In this document: positions 56,501-63,234 of the stretch, piece by piece | Numbering within the stretch: position 1 is the first letter of the stretch | How the letters are laid out: each line of letters starts with the position of its first letter | Assembly (NCBI RefSeq): GCF_002608075.1 | Contig: NZ_LAHA01000017.1 | Location: 1 to 64,000, forward strand | Direction: 5' to 3' | Length of the DNA: 64,000 nt | Origin: Nostoc linckia z4 | Lineage (GTDB): Bacteria > Cyanobacteriota > Cyanobacteriia > Cyanobacteriales > Nostocaceae | Notes under the pieces: model-generated | What the model saw: only the letters and a program-made list of their open reading frames with translations | Database searches by the model: none | What the model was told of the DNA's origin: nothing | Translations under genes and position numbers: made by a program

Positions 56501-56907
56501 TGTGCAAACACCCAATAACTGTGGATTGATTTACCACCTGTGTCTATTTGAAATGTTGGCGTTGGTAAGTTTAAAGATTGCCACAAATTGATTTGTAGTT
56601 CTTTATCTAAATTGTCATGTTCGTAGAAAATAGCGCGACATGATGTCACTTCACTATCTGTATGACCGCCGCCGTTGATCACCAGATATATTCCTAAACC
56701 CTGCTGTTGCCATTTTGTGACAGTTTTTGTTAGTTCGCTTGAGTTATTGAAGGAGTCTTTTCTGCCTTTATCGTTTTGCTTGTTTGGATGGTTTGCAGGT
56801 AAAAAGGCTCGTAAATAAACGGTGTCACCTTTCTTGTAACCAAGGGCAGATAATTGTCTGTCAATTTGATTTTTGTCAGGGATTCCTGGGGTAAATGAGC
56901 TTAACAT
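53497..56907 (-). CDS. Primase/DUF3987 replication protein
   Basis: 1136 residues. N-terminal archaeo-eukaryotic-type primase-like fold (20-175): acidic pair in FYEHDNLDK (E96, D98), His in GKSIHSYWVF (H129) and NPSRVMRLAG. PriCT-like helical domain 218-300 (QGGRNSAGAKLARNLIG, ...CSPPIDTREADSIWKSA). Residues about 390-830 match the DUF3987 helicase-like region (VVAPTGRLKTPAQ in place of a full Walker A; GLLNYRDEWSSF). Residues about 860-970 are low complexity and coincide with the GTTGATC repeat cluster; LATQAVEGVDL occurs twice. The C-terminal 140 residues are a separate unknown domain. AGAGG lies 8 bases before the ATG. Likely the element's replication initiator. Confidence 0.85.
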   Translation of the reverse strand: MLSSFTPGIPDKNQIDRQLSALGYKKGDTVYLRAFLPANHPNKQNDKGRKDSFNNSSELTKTVTKWQQQGLGIYLVINGGGHTDSEVTSCRAIFYEHDNLDKELQINLWQSLNLPTPTFQIDTGGKSIHSYWVFAQPVQSDKWRILQTDLLDYADADRSLKNPSRVMRLAGCLHASGQQSKIISDSGQTYTFSELRNVIPRKIAATTTPVLPLLLTDDVPLYQCLSKDDRILIDSGQAQGGRNSAGAKLARNLIGTAARLTHLGHRYSGDARLLFDGYCSNCSPPIDTREADSIWKSAQKDNPTATLSDDALENCIKAWQRQQHPETHNRVSIKASEKSSQNPLISTVQALIDKDLRKFELEALLPEVAEQTGRNSNDIRRVYFALKKEHENTEERQEASKQIPKLLEAQQARIDPFSIFWGDGGKFAQVLTDVALSMPTSPENLITTLIPAVGSRMGTAARIIINPASNYTQPAIFWSCVVAPTGRLKTPAQEVIISPLMQLEAEQYQWAEALKEEYESDLKIYKKNSSDTEPPIKPPPRKRFIVGGATAETRIKIHTENPRGLLNYRDEWSSFINGRNKYRNGKGDDLELDLSEFNGAGIFKDTTSDNLFIERSAISRTGNTQPETLQKFLAQQDFEDYTGEFARWLFCLVPGDIAYIDLFKGHDDAGSLLQAMLTNLYLQVDRLPKKDYFLTDDAKRIFQEYHRRLTDAEIEENHPGLRATYPKLKSYLARLALWLHIVNAALAHCEPESMISVQTMHVACQLTSFYLAQAQILYKGSNHQITGNLLKIKEYIEKRDGVTAREIKAGVFSLRQTPTSEVLSSCMCLKEQGLVFFDGKKFYSCAKNINTLSKSLATQAVEGVDLGSTKINTFEKFQVQNLATQAVEGVDLRSTVDQHRINTSSTVLEKDKTVDLVDQQLIQDQQKDQHLQTQSGQELQVFTVDEVLISDQHPQHQSGQGFQHSKCDFVDQIPKIDISECQNSDIALRKSVEVVENSDRTLVTVEGKLGKSTVIIAVKRRFKRYIEVVANYVFADGSTDLQQFHPEDLAEAEAIAKLQIQAWESAKLPNDSPTSYRVRQLGDEGFIWVEDCQLVEIPKPPFMNFYVFTSPAGDSLRVRGADDFEIMQVKGNESKS
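53994..54318. repeat. Iteron-like cluster of 17 GTTGATC/GATCAAC heptamers inside the rep gene
   Basis: GTTGATC on the plus strand at 54051, 54120, 54132, 54150, 54202, 54213, 54224, 54292, 54302; GATCAAC at 53994, 54061, 54142, 54153, 54162, 54216, 54234, 54312. Two sites form the perfect palindrome GTTGATCAAC (54150, 54213). A 33-bp exact direct repeat (54233-54265 and 54311-54343) is spaced 78 bp apart, i.e. in frame. GTTGATG variants lie at 54191 and 54357. Confidence 0.85.
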
Positions 56908-56985
56908 GATTGCTTACCTCTATTAAAAGATGCTAGAATCCCCAAAATGCTAGATTTACCACGCATTTTGGGTTTTTGTTTTTTT

Positions 56986-57270
56986 TCAAAATGGAATGTT
57001 ATTAAAGATGCTAGGGTCGATAATTTCACCTGCATCTTTTTTGCTGTTAAGGAACTGCACAAACACACTCCAGGGATAGTAAATCCACAATTTTGGCTTA
57101 TTCAGAGAAAGTTGAATTGTCAGTAAATCACTATCATCAACTAAGTGGACAATACTCAGTGTTATTGGTGCTGGATCTAGCGATATTTCAAATTCACTAA
57201 AGCGTGGGGAATGCGTTGCAGCCCACAGCCAAAAGCGGATGAGTATGAGTTTAGTTTTGAGTTTTTTCAT
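56986..57270 (-). CDS. Hypothetical protein of the element
   Basis: 94 residues, unrecognised. Trp-containing N-terminus (LILIRFWLWAATHSPRFSEF) followed by a beta-rich stretch. It overlaps the upstream gene by 20 bp and is followed by 78 bp to the rep start, which contain AATGCGTGGTAAATCTAGCA and a nearby CAAAATGCG repeat. Confidence 0.65.
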   Translation of the reverse strand: MKKLKTKLILIRFWLWAATHSPRFSEFEISLDPAPITLSIVHLVDDSDLLTIQLSLNKPKLWIYYPWSVFVQFLNSKKDAGEIIDPSIFNNIPF

Positions 57271-57544
57271 TCCGCCCTTTGATTAAAAAATCGGCATTAT
57301 GCCTCAAAGAGTTGATGACTTCGGGGCTGTCTTGGCAAAGCCCAGGCAAGTTTTCTAAAAAGGCTGCGGTCAGCAACATTGCCTCGTGTCTTTTCAGCCT
57401 GGGGTCTATTGAGTGAACAAATTCCACAAAATTAGATGATTGTTTGCCGAGCTGTTCAGCTGCATAGTTTATCTGGGCGGATACAAATGCAATCATCTCT
57501 GGGGTGACGATAATTGCTGCTCTAATTTCTTCTTCTGGTGTCAT
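57251..57544 (-). CDS. Hypothetical alpha-helical protein
   Basis: 97 residues from ATG 57544 (MTPEEEIRAAIIV); the frame is open to 57580, but those codons lie in CCCAATG-like repeat. Predominantly helical; no family recognised. It overlaps the upstream gene's stop by 23 bp and the downstream gene by 20 bp, so it is translationally coupled in the rep operon. Confidence 0.65.
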   Translation of the reverse strand: MTPEEEIRAAIIVTPEMIAFVSAQINYAAEQLGKQSSNFVEFVHSIDPRLKRHEAMLLTAAFLENLPGLCQDSPEVINSLRHNADFLIKGRNEKTQN

Positions 57545-57782
57545 GTTTTCGTTCGACTTTAGGTGTTGGGTGTGGGGCATTGGGCATGGGGTATTCGTCA
57601 GGCTTGGATAGTTCGAGATACAAAAGAAAGTTATCTAGTTGGTCTAGGGTGAGGAGCCAGCGAGAGCGCTTGCCATAGAACCTCACCAAAAGTTCTCGCC
57701 CTTGTTCTGTTGTCCAGCCCAATCGCGCCATTTGGGCGTCGGTCTTTTTGATTAGTTCTTCAAATTCTGGTGATTCTGGCAT
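57522..57782 (-). CDS. Hypothetical protein of the element
   Basis: 86 residues, unrecognised. Helical N-terminus (SPEFEELIKKTDAQMARL) and a basic Arg/Trp stretch (RFYGKRSRWLLTL). Its last residues (MPNAPHPTP) are encoded by a heptamer repeat that seems to have extended the gene. Codirectional with the rep operon. Confidence 0.6.
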   Translation of the reverse strand: MPESPEFEELIKKTDAQMARLGWTTEQGRELLVRFYGKRSRWLLTLDQLDNFLLYLELSKPDEYPMPNAPHPTPKVERKHDTRRRN

Positions 57783-57795
57783 TAGAAACCGTCCA

Positions 57796-58050
57796 CTATT
57801 TCAGCTTGTGAAAACTCTGGTCAATTGGATTTAGTCCTTTGAGGGTGTTGTATTCGGCGAGGATTCTCGTACAGGTGGCATCGTCTGATTGTTTGCACCC
57901 TTTGGACGCTGCTAGCTCCGCGGCCAAAATGTAAGTTAGCTCCAAGGTGCATAGCAAATGATGGTGTAAAGCGTTAACTGTGCTTTCTAGCTTCTTAAGT
58001 CGCTCTTGGGTTGGGTCTTTGCTTTTAGCGATCGGCTTGGTATTAGTCAT
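57796..58050 (-). CDS. Hypothetical protein, coiled-coil-like N-terminus
   Basis: 84 residues. Lys-rich start, then LKKLESTVNALHHHLLCTLE, a likely helix. Two cysteines near the middle (SKGCKQSDDATC). No family recognised. 13 bp before the next gene, same direction. Confidence 0.6.
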   Translation of the reverse strand: MTNTKPIAKSKDPTQERLKKLESTVNALHHHLLCTLELTYILAAELAASKGCKQSDDATCTRILAEYNTLKGLNPIDQSFHKLK

Positions 58051-58117
58051 TGGATGTTAGGTATTGGGGATTAGATATTGGGCGGTTTGCCCCGCGCCAG
58101 GAGCAAACCGCGCTTCA

Positions 58118-58345
58118 TCAACTGACGGCGGTGAAATCGACGTAATAGTCTGTGCCCACAGCAAATTGAGCCGATGCCTCTGGGTTGGTGATTTGCAGTT
58201 CTATTCTGCCGGCGGGGGTTGCATTCCAGAAGGTGAGGTTCTCTTCAGTGGGCGGGTTCGTTGTGACCGGGGTGAGGATGACTGTTGCTGTTTTGGTTTC
58301 GCGATCTGGGAGATTTTGTTGGCAGGTGAATTTGGCTCTAATCAT
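58118..58345 (-). CDS. Hypothetical beta-rich protein
   Basis: 75 residues, unrecognised. Alternating polar/hydrophobic pattern (ETKTATVILTPVTTNP, GRIELQITNPEASAQF) and a C-terminal VGTDYYVDFTAV suggest a small beta-barrel, like some phage or plasmid single-strand-binding or minor structural proteins; this is only a likeness. AGGAAT lies 9 bases before the ATG. The opposite-strand frame across it is a shadow. Confidence 0.65.
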   Translation of the reverse strand: MIRAKFTCQQNLPDRETKTATVILTPVTTNPPTEENLTFWNATPAGRIELQITNPEASAQFAVGTDYYVDFTAVS

Positions 58346-58443
58346 TGGTTTTATTCCTGTAATTGGTGGTGGGAAAACTTAGGAAAGGCGGATCAAGCTG
58401 CGAACTTGAGCCGCCATGTTGTGTTAACCAGAGAGAAAATCGA

Positions 58444-58758
58444 ATGAGTGACTTGAATGAGAACGATGTTCTGTCAATGAGCCATCCAAATTTTGGAACG
58501 GCATCTACTTTTAAGGTCAGCGAACTAAAACAAAAAGTCCGAGAGTTTGCTAATCAGGAAAACAAAGGAAGTGCTTACCTCAACGCTAAAGTTCAGTGGT
58601 TTTCAGATAAAGGTGTTGAATGTGAGTTACTTCGGGTACAAAGTAGTGGCTGGCAAAAAGGAAGACTCAGGTTCAAATTGGAGTTTATTCCTGACACCCC
58701 AACAGCATCGCCGCCTGACTTAAATTCACCGCTTGATGATCTAAGGTCGAGCTTGTAG
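58444..58758 (+). CDS. KGK domain-containing protein
   Basis: 104 residues from ATG 58444. The C-terminal SSGWQKGRLRFKLEFIPDTP is the signature that names the cyanobacterial KGK family; the N-terminus (MSDLNENDVLSM) also fits. Function is unknown. It is the only rightward gene between the leftward rep operon and the frameshifted RHH gene, and converges on the latter at a terminator. Confidence 0.8.
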   Translation: MSDLNENDVLSMSHPNFGTASTFKVSELKQKVREFANQENKGSAYLNAKVQWFSDKGVECELLRVQSSGWQKGRLRFKLEFIPDTPTASPPDLNSPLDDLRSSL

Positions 58759-58805
58759 TCACAGATGCGTCGCCTGCTCAACAGTAGGCGACATATCCAT
58801 GAAAA

Positions 58806-58834
58806 AGCCGTCCTAACCCGCAGGTAGGACGGCT
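58806..58834 (-). terminator. Intrinsic terminator of the RHH/coiled-coil gene
   Basis: AGCCGTCCTA (58806-58815) pairs with TAGGACGGCT (58825-58834). Read on the minus strand the stem is followed by a run of Ts (58802-58806). It sits 1 bp past the stop of the leftward gene and may also stop the convergent KGK transcript. Confidence 0.8.
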
Positions 58835-58835
58835 G

Positions 58836-59186
58836 TTATGAAGCTTCTTGAAATTGTTTTTGAAGTTCGTCTCGAAGTACTCTAAATTCTTTGGCCCTGG
58901 ACTTAAGACGATTTACTTCGTCACTTAGACGCTGAATTTCATTCTCTTTAAGTTTCACCTGATCGTCGTATTCGTCTATCAGGTTGTCAAGGACTCCCCC
59001 AGTAACTGCTGTTCCGGGGCCGAAGATACTTGATCGCGAGCGATCCGCTCGATTATCTCGCTTTTGCTGATTCCTAACAGATTTGCTTTCTCTTCTAGTA
59101 ACTCCACCGCTTCTGGAGAGACTGACAGGTTTAAGTTTCGCTTCCTCTGACCGTGTAACGGTTTTCTCATCTTTTATTGTACCCAT
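58836..59186 (-). pseudogene. RHH/coiled-coil protein gene with two apparent compensating frameshifts
   Basis: The frame from ATG 59186 (AAGGAG 7 bases upstream) is open for 116 residues and ends in a good coiled coil (VKLKENEIQRLSDEVNRLK). Its middle, about residues 9-62, is Ser/Arg-rich noise. In the other frame over the same DNA (58979-59170) lies a clean ribbon-helix-helix domain: KRNLNLSVSPEAVELLEEKA and LGISKSEIIERIARD. One extra A in the AAAA run near 59160 and one missing G in the five-G run at 58996-59000 would join start, RHH and coiled coil in one 116-residue frame. It is either sequencing error, mutation or dual coding. Confidence 0.65.
58979..59170 (-). CDS. Ribbon-helix-helix DNA-binding protein (alternative frame)
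   Basis: 63 residues from ATG 59170. Residues 9-47 have the MetJ/Arc/CopG-like pattern: a basic beta strand (RKRNLNLSVS), helix A (AVELLEEKANLLG) and helix B starting ISKSEIIERIA. Such proteins regulate copy number, partition or transfer genes. No ribosome site precedes this ATG, so the domain may be expressed only through the frame of the overlapping gene at 58836-59186. Confidence 0.6.
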   Translation of the reverse strand: MRKPLHGQRKRNLNLSVSPEAVELLEEKANLLGISKSEIIERIARDQVSSAPEQQLLGESLTT

Positions 59187-59473
59187 GCACTACTCCTTAT
59201 TGTATACGCATACTATCTTTACATTTATTGCGCGTAGTACTAGACTATATCTAGTTGTACGCGCAAACAATATATTTTGCAAGCTAGCTCAACAATCATC
59301 ACTCCCAAACCAAGCAGAGATGGCAGCCTGCCGCCCGTAGTGCAACAAAGAAAGACCTGCCAGCGCTGAGTGCCTTGTTAATTCTCAATTCTGAATTCTC
59401 AATTCATTGCCAAACATCCATAAGTCGTAGCGTCGCGGGGTGGGGCAAATGCCAAAAATCTAAACCGAGGGAA

Positions 59474-59701
59474 ATGAACAACAAATTACTCCATCTCCAA
59501 ACCAATAAACGGCTCGAAATAATCATCAACGTAGAACGATTGACCTTTGTTGAATACTTACCACCATCTGAAACGAACAATGCACAGGCGATTGTGCATT
59601 TTGGAGATAACCCCAAACATGGCGTCGCCCTAGACGCCAAGAGCGCCGATCGGTTGTGGGCATTTCTTTCTGCTCAAGCAATTAAAAATCCAGGGGGGTA
59701 A
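59474..59701 (+). CDS. Hypothetical protein of the element
   Basis: 75 residues from ATG 59474, where GAGGGA lies just upstream; the open frame begins earlier in repeat-like sequence. Small beta-alpha pattern (KRLEIIINVERLTFVEYL, AIVHFGDNPKHGVALD). No family recognised. First gene of the rightward series. Confidence 0.6.
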   Translation: MNNKLLHLQTNKRLEIIINVERLTFVEYLPPSETNNAQAIVHFGDNPKHGVALDAKSADRLWAFLSAQAIKNPGG

Positions 59702-59749
59702 GAAGCCACCCTGGACTGAGTAAAAACCAATAACTCAAGAGAGGAGAAA

Positions 59750-60106
59750 ATGAGCAACATTTTATCAGACATTAACAGGTCAAATATCATTGCATACATC
59801 GAACGAAGCCTTGACCGCAGACAAGTTATAGGCTTGAACTGCCTAATTTTTCTAGCGCTGCGCGAACAAACCACCGTCGCCTATCAACGCCAAGAATGGG
59901 GATTTACCGACATCCCAGAGGAAGTAATCGCCTGGTGCGACAAGCTTGCAGAAGATGACCTCATCGCCCTGGCAGCCGACATCGCTGCCGGACTCCTGGA
60001 GGAATTAGTTGCAGAACCACCAGAGCCAATCTGCCCACTAACCGCTGCTGGTGTTGACCCATTCGAGACTGAGTTACCACAGTTGTCTTCTCACATACCA
60101 ATGTAA
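59750..60106 (+). CDS. Hypothetical protein of the element
   Basis: 118 residues, acidic and mostly helical, with a hydrophobic stretch QVIGLNCLIFLALRE near residue 25 and an Ala/Glu-rich C-terminal half. No family recognised. A strong GAGAGGAG ribosome site precedes the ATG. 60 bp before the ParM-like gene. Confidence 0.65.
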   Translation: MSNILSDINRSNIIAYIERSLDRRQVIGLNCLIFLALREQTTVAYQRQEWGFTDIPEEVIAWCDKLAEDDLIALAADIAAGLLEELVAEPPEPICPLTAAGVDPFETELPQLSSHIPM

Positions 60107-60166
60107 AGAAACGTAAAAAGCGATAGCCAACAAACAGCCAAAAATTGACCGCGCCAACTCTAAAAC

Positions 60167-61294
60167 ATGACTCAATCAACATTCTCAGCCAAAAATTGGC
60201 TAGCACAACCCGATATCGCGGACACTGCAAACATCATTTGTGGCAAAGACCCAGGTGCCGGCTATGGTAAAGCCATCTACGGCGAAACCACAATAGTTTC
60301 ACCAGCTGCCTATTCCCTGGTTCGCAACCGCAGCATCCAGCATCACGAAATCATCAGCAAAGACGGTGCATGGTTGAGGTACGTTGACGGTCGCTCCGAC
60401 CTCAAAGACATGCAATTCTTTTGGGGCACCGCGGCGATCGCCCAAGCCGACCACACCCTGCTACACCAAGACAAAAGCCAAAAAGCTTTACTCAGCCTTG
60501 AAGGGATACTTGCAGACTTAGCCATTGCTAACATCCCCGACAATTCCCGCCTTTGGCTAGCACTAAGCAGTCACAACCCAGATAAATGGGGAGACGAAAT
60601 CAATCGCCGGGTTGGGGGAGTTCACAGCTTTGAACACAAACACCCCATCACCCGTGAAATCGTCAAAAAGACAGTAGAAATCATCGTCACAGGCGTTTAC
60701 CCAGAAGGATTTGGGAGTATCGCCCACTGCTTATTCGGTGAATCATCCCTCTCCCTCGACCCTTCAGAAACAGCGATCGCCCTAGATATTGGCTCTAGCA
60801 CTTTGATTGCCACCGTCTTTAACGGCAACGGCGCAGTCATCGATCGGCATCTCATCGAGGGCGGCTGCGGGGAATTGCACCAAGCGATCGCTGAAGCAAT
60901 GGATAAACGCAGTGACCGAGCGAGTCTGCTTTCCAAAGACGTAAAACACTCCCCCAGCCTGGTGAATAAAGGCATCGTAGAAAAAACCTTCACCTATGGA
61001 GGTAACGCCCTAACCGGGAAGAAATTCGAGGACGAATACGCCCGATGCCTTGACGAGTGGTGGTCTAGCAAGATTGAGAAATTTGCTAACTTTGCATCCT
61101 CCGGCAATTACCTCGACCAAGCTAAATACCTTGTCGCCTGGGGTGGTGGCGTGGGCTTACCCGTGGTTGCCGACAACTTAGCATCTTTGGGTTTTATCAT
61201 CCCCAACAATCCCCAATTCATCAACGCCACTGGGTTGAAGCTCCTATCTGAAATAGCCAAAGAACAATGCCAGAACGGGAAGCAGTCCGCTTAA
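60167..61294 (+). CDS. ParM/StbA-like actin-type segregation ATPase
   Basis: 375 residues with an actin/Hsp70-type nucleotide fold. The phosphate-1 motif is IICGKDPGAGYGKA near residues 24-37, phosphate-2 is IALDIGSSTLIATVF near 206, and the adenosine motif is LVAWGGGVGLPVVAD near 323. Such plasmid actins polymerise with ATP and push sister plasmids apart with a DNA-binding adaptor. The 78-residue gene overlapping its 3' end by 28 bp is the likely adaptor. Alternatives are actin-like proteins of phage type. The first gene of the coupled rightward cluster. Confidence 0.82.
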   Translation: MTQSTFSAKNWLAQPDIADTANIICGKDPGAGYGKAIYGETTIVSPAAYSLVRNRSIQHHEIISKDGAWLRYVDGRSDLKDMQFFWGTAAIAQADHTLLHQDKSQKALLSLEGILADLAIANIPDNSRLWLALSSHNPDKWGDEINRRVGGVHSFEHKHPITREIVKKTVEIIVTGVYPEGFGSIAHCLFGESSLSLDPSETAIALDIGSSTLIATVFNGNGAVIDRHLIEGGCGELHQAIAEAMDKRSDRASLLSKDVKHSPSLVNKGIVEKTFTYGGNALTGKKFEDEYARCLDEWWSSKIEKFANFASSGNYLDQAKYLVAWGGGVGLPVVADNLASLGFIIPNNPQFINATGLKLLSEIAKEQCQNGKQSA

Positions 61295-61503
61295 CCATCA
61301 ATAAACTAGCAGCTGATGAAGCTTGCCGCATTGCGGGAATCTCCCCAGATTCATCACCGCGCATGATTGCCGCCGCTATCGAGAAATTGATTTTTCAGTA
61401 CAACACAGGTAACACCAGTACGACTGTACCAGCACCTAAGGTAACACCTCCAGTGCAACCCAACAAACAAGCACTCAGCCAGATGATTCGGGGCAATTTG
61501 TGA
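61267..61503 (+). CDS. Small protein overlapping the ParM-like gene; possible ParR-type adaptor
   Basis: 78 residues. The N-terminal half looks like a short DNA-binding helix bundle (VRLTINKLAADEACRIAGI), the C-terminal half is a Pro/Thr/Gln-rich tail (PAPKVTPPVQPNKQ). It overlaps the actin-like gene by 28 bp, as ParR often does with ParM. The adaptor role is an inference from position and size. Confidence 0.6.
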   Translation: MPEREAVRLTINKLAADEACRIAGISPDSSPRMIAAAIEKLIFQYNTGNTSTTVPAPKVTPPVQPNKQALSQMIRGNL

Positions 61504-61592
61504 TGAAGGCGATCGCTTTGTGTACCTGGGCGATCGCCTCAATCCCAAGAGATGTGTCCACGCCGCTGTAGACTACACAAGGATTTTACCAA

Positions 61593-61808
61593 ATGCCTAA
61601 ATTTAACGAAAGAATTTACAACGCATCCCTTGATGCGTTGCTCTCGGCGAATGTGCCCAAAGAAATTGCCGAAAAGACATCTGAGATAGTTGCCAGCGAC
61701 GACGGCGACTTACCCAATTTCGGGCGTTCTGCCGAAGACCAAGAGATAGTAAACGAGGCAATGCGGCATTACCACCACCGGGACAGCCATCAACTGGATG
61801 ATGTCTAG
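61593..61808 (+). CDS. Hypothetical protein of the element
   Basis: 71 residues. NVPKEIAEKTSEIVASDDGD and a His-rich end (MRHYHHRDSHQ). No family recognised. AAGGA lies 9 bases before the ATG. Same direction as its neighbours. Confidence 0.6.
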   Translation: MPKFNERIYNASLDALLSANVPKEIAEKTSEIVASDDGDLPNFGRSAEDQEIVNEAMRHYHHRDSHQLDDV

Positions 61809-61844
61809 AAATTGCCTCAATCCAGTTTTTAAGGAATTCCACCA

Positions 61845-62036
61845 ATGACACTCGACAAAACCACCTCCAAGGCTACGTATTATGTCTGCGAGGGGAGTGC
61901 TGACGCGGGACTAACCAAAGTAACTCCCACCAACGACCCACAAGAGGCACTCTCGATAGCCCAAGCTAGCAAAGAGAAAGTTCACTGGGTTAGCACCGTC
62001 AATCCCCTAACTGAGGATGTTGACAATGAAAGTTGA
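61845..62036 (+). CDS. Hypothetical protein of the element
   Basis: 63 residues; AAGGAAT lies 8 bases before the ATG. A short alpha/beta pattern (KATYYVCEGSADAGLTKV) with no recognised motif. Its end overlaps the next gene by 11 bp, so translation is coupled. Confidence 0.6.
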   Translation: MTLDKTTSKATYYVCEGSADAGLTKVTPTNDPQEALSIAQASKEKVHWVSTVNPLTEDVDNES

Positions 62037-62490
62037 CTTCATAACACTACTGTTAACAATCGGCACAAGTGCAAGCGTACTATTAAACAACGGCAACGTA
62101 AACAGCACTTTTAACTCCCTTGGCAATGCTAGAGAAATGATGCAAACAGCCACAGCCAGGAATTACCAGTTGCGTGCTACCCAACAAGCTGCAAAGAATC
62201 AAGCCGCGATCGCCGACGAACGTTACAAAAACGGGTGTTTGGTTCTCCTGTACAAAGGGCAATTGGTAGCCCTAGCCCAAGGGAGGCCAGTTTACGACCC
62301 CATCACCAAACAACCACTGCCCAAAGGCACTGTAGTCTGTGATGGATACGGAACCACGGCGATTTTAGAACCGCGAGATTTTGACGGTGATGGAAAATTT
62401 CAACCAGTCATTACCCTTGAGGCTTTTACAGGGAACAGCCAGCTAATCAAAGAAGCCCTTGAAAAAAATCGGAGAGCCACTTACCAATGA
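62026..62490 (+). CDS. Putative secreted or membrane-anchored protein
   Basis: 154 residues from ATG 62026 (GAGGA 8 bases upstream; an in-frame ATG at 62017 is less well placed). A hydrophobic N-terminus (FITLLLTIGTSASVLL) precedes a Gln/Ala-rich helix and a beta-rich region with a single Cys pair candidate (GCLVLLYKG, TVVCDGYG) and an Asp-rich loop DFDGDGKF. No family recognised. It overlaps the next gene by 4 bp (ATGA). Confidence 0.65.
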   Translation: MKVDFITLLLTIGTSASVLLNNGNVNSTFNSLGNAREMMQTATARNYQLRATQQAAKNQAAIADERYKNGCLVLLYKGQLVALAQGRPVYDPITKQPLPKGTVVCDGYGTTAILEPRDFDGDGKFQPVITLEAFTGNSQLIKEALEKNRRATYQ

Positions 62491-63161
62491 CCTCATTTTT
62501 TGGGCGCAAGAAAAAAATCAAATTCAACCCATCAAAAACTGCTTTAAAAATTGCTTGGTGGGGTGTAATCGGCTTAGGGCTGTGGATTTGTTACCTAAAC
62601 ATCGGCCCTTACGCCTATGTAGTAAAAATTCTGTCCAGTAAAGTAATTGATACTACCCTAATTCAGGGCTTCTATGCGATTCCTTTATTGGGAAAATTCC
62701 TTCAGGCTATCGGTTTAATCAGTCATTGGGGTATAGGCTTACTGATTTGGGCAGTAATTCAAGTGTGCCAAATTTTGCCCATACTTTTGAAACATAACCG
62801 AAAGTACATTAAAAATATCCTGGATGAAGTTATCAGCGATGAAGTTTATCAAGTCAGGGAAACAGACGATCCGCTAGTAGCTCAACTAAAACGGCTCCAT
62901 AACCTACTTCCATTGCAATCAATCCGCAAAGCTAGAACTTACGCCAAAGTTGCATACGGAGTTGATGCAGTGTTTTGTACCATTGCTTATCCCCCAATTC
63001 CTGGGGGCGATATCGGTCAGTTGTTGTTTGTTCTGGTAACTGGACAGTTGCATTTGATTGACTGGGGTGCAGTTGCATTAATGGTAATCACCATGTTTTG
63101 CGTTGAAATTTTGCTCAATATAGGGCTTTGGTGGGCAGAAACTACCAGATATCTGAAATAA
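62487..63161 (+). CDS. Hypothetical multi-pass membrane protein
   Basis: 224 residues with about five hydrophobic segments (near 27-43, 65-80, 84-100, 155-175, 195-210), basic N-terminus and a central soluble region with a Glu/Asp-rich stretch. No recognised motif. Its start overlaps the previous gene by 4 bp. A strong terminator lies 31 bp past its stop. Could be a transfer or maintenance membrane component; unproven. Confidence 0.7.
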   Translation: MTSFFGRKKKIKFNPSKTALKIAWWGVIGLGLWICYLNIGPYAYVVKILSSKVIDTTLIQGFYAIPLLGKFLQAIGLISHWGIGLLIWAVIQVCQILPILLKHNRKYIKNILDEVISDEVYQVRETDDPLVAQLKRLHNLLPLQSIRKARTYAKVAYGVDAVFCTIAYPPIPGGDIGQLLFVLVTGQLHLIDWGAVALMVITMFCVEILLNIGLWWAETTRYLK

Positions 63162-63192
63162 CAACAAACCAAATAGCTGAATTTAGAAAACA

Positions 63193-63222
63193 GGGAGGGA
63201 ATACCCTCCCGTGTATTTTTTT
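63193..63222 (+). terminator. Intrinsic terminator directly upstream of the P-loop ATPase gene
   Basis: GGGAGGG (63193-63199), loop AATA, CCCTCCC (63204-63210), then a T-rich tail ending in seven Ts (63216-63222). It lies between two same-direction genes, 12 bp before the next ATG, so it could also act as an attenuator. Confidence 0.85.
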
Positions 63223-63234
63223 GCATGATTAATT

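Noticed and set aside
58064-58447. 127-residue plus-strand frame
   Set aside because: Cys/Gly/Trp-rich random-looking product that overlaps the better-supported minus-strand 75-residue gene and the KGK start.
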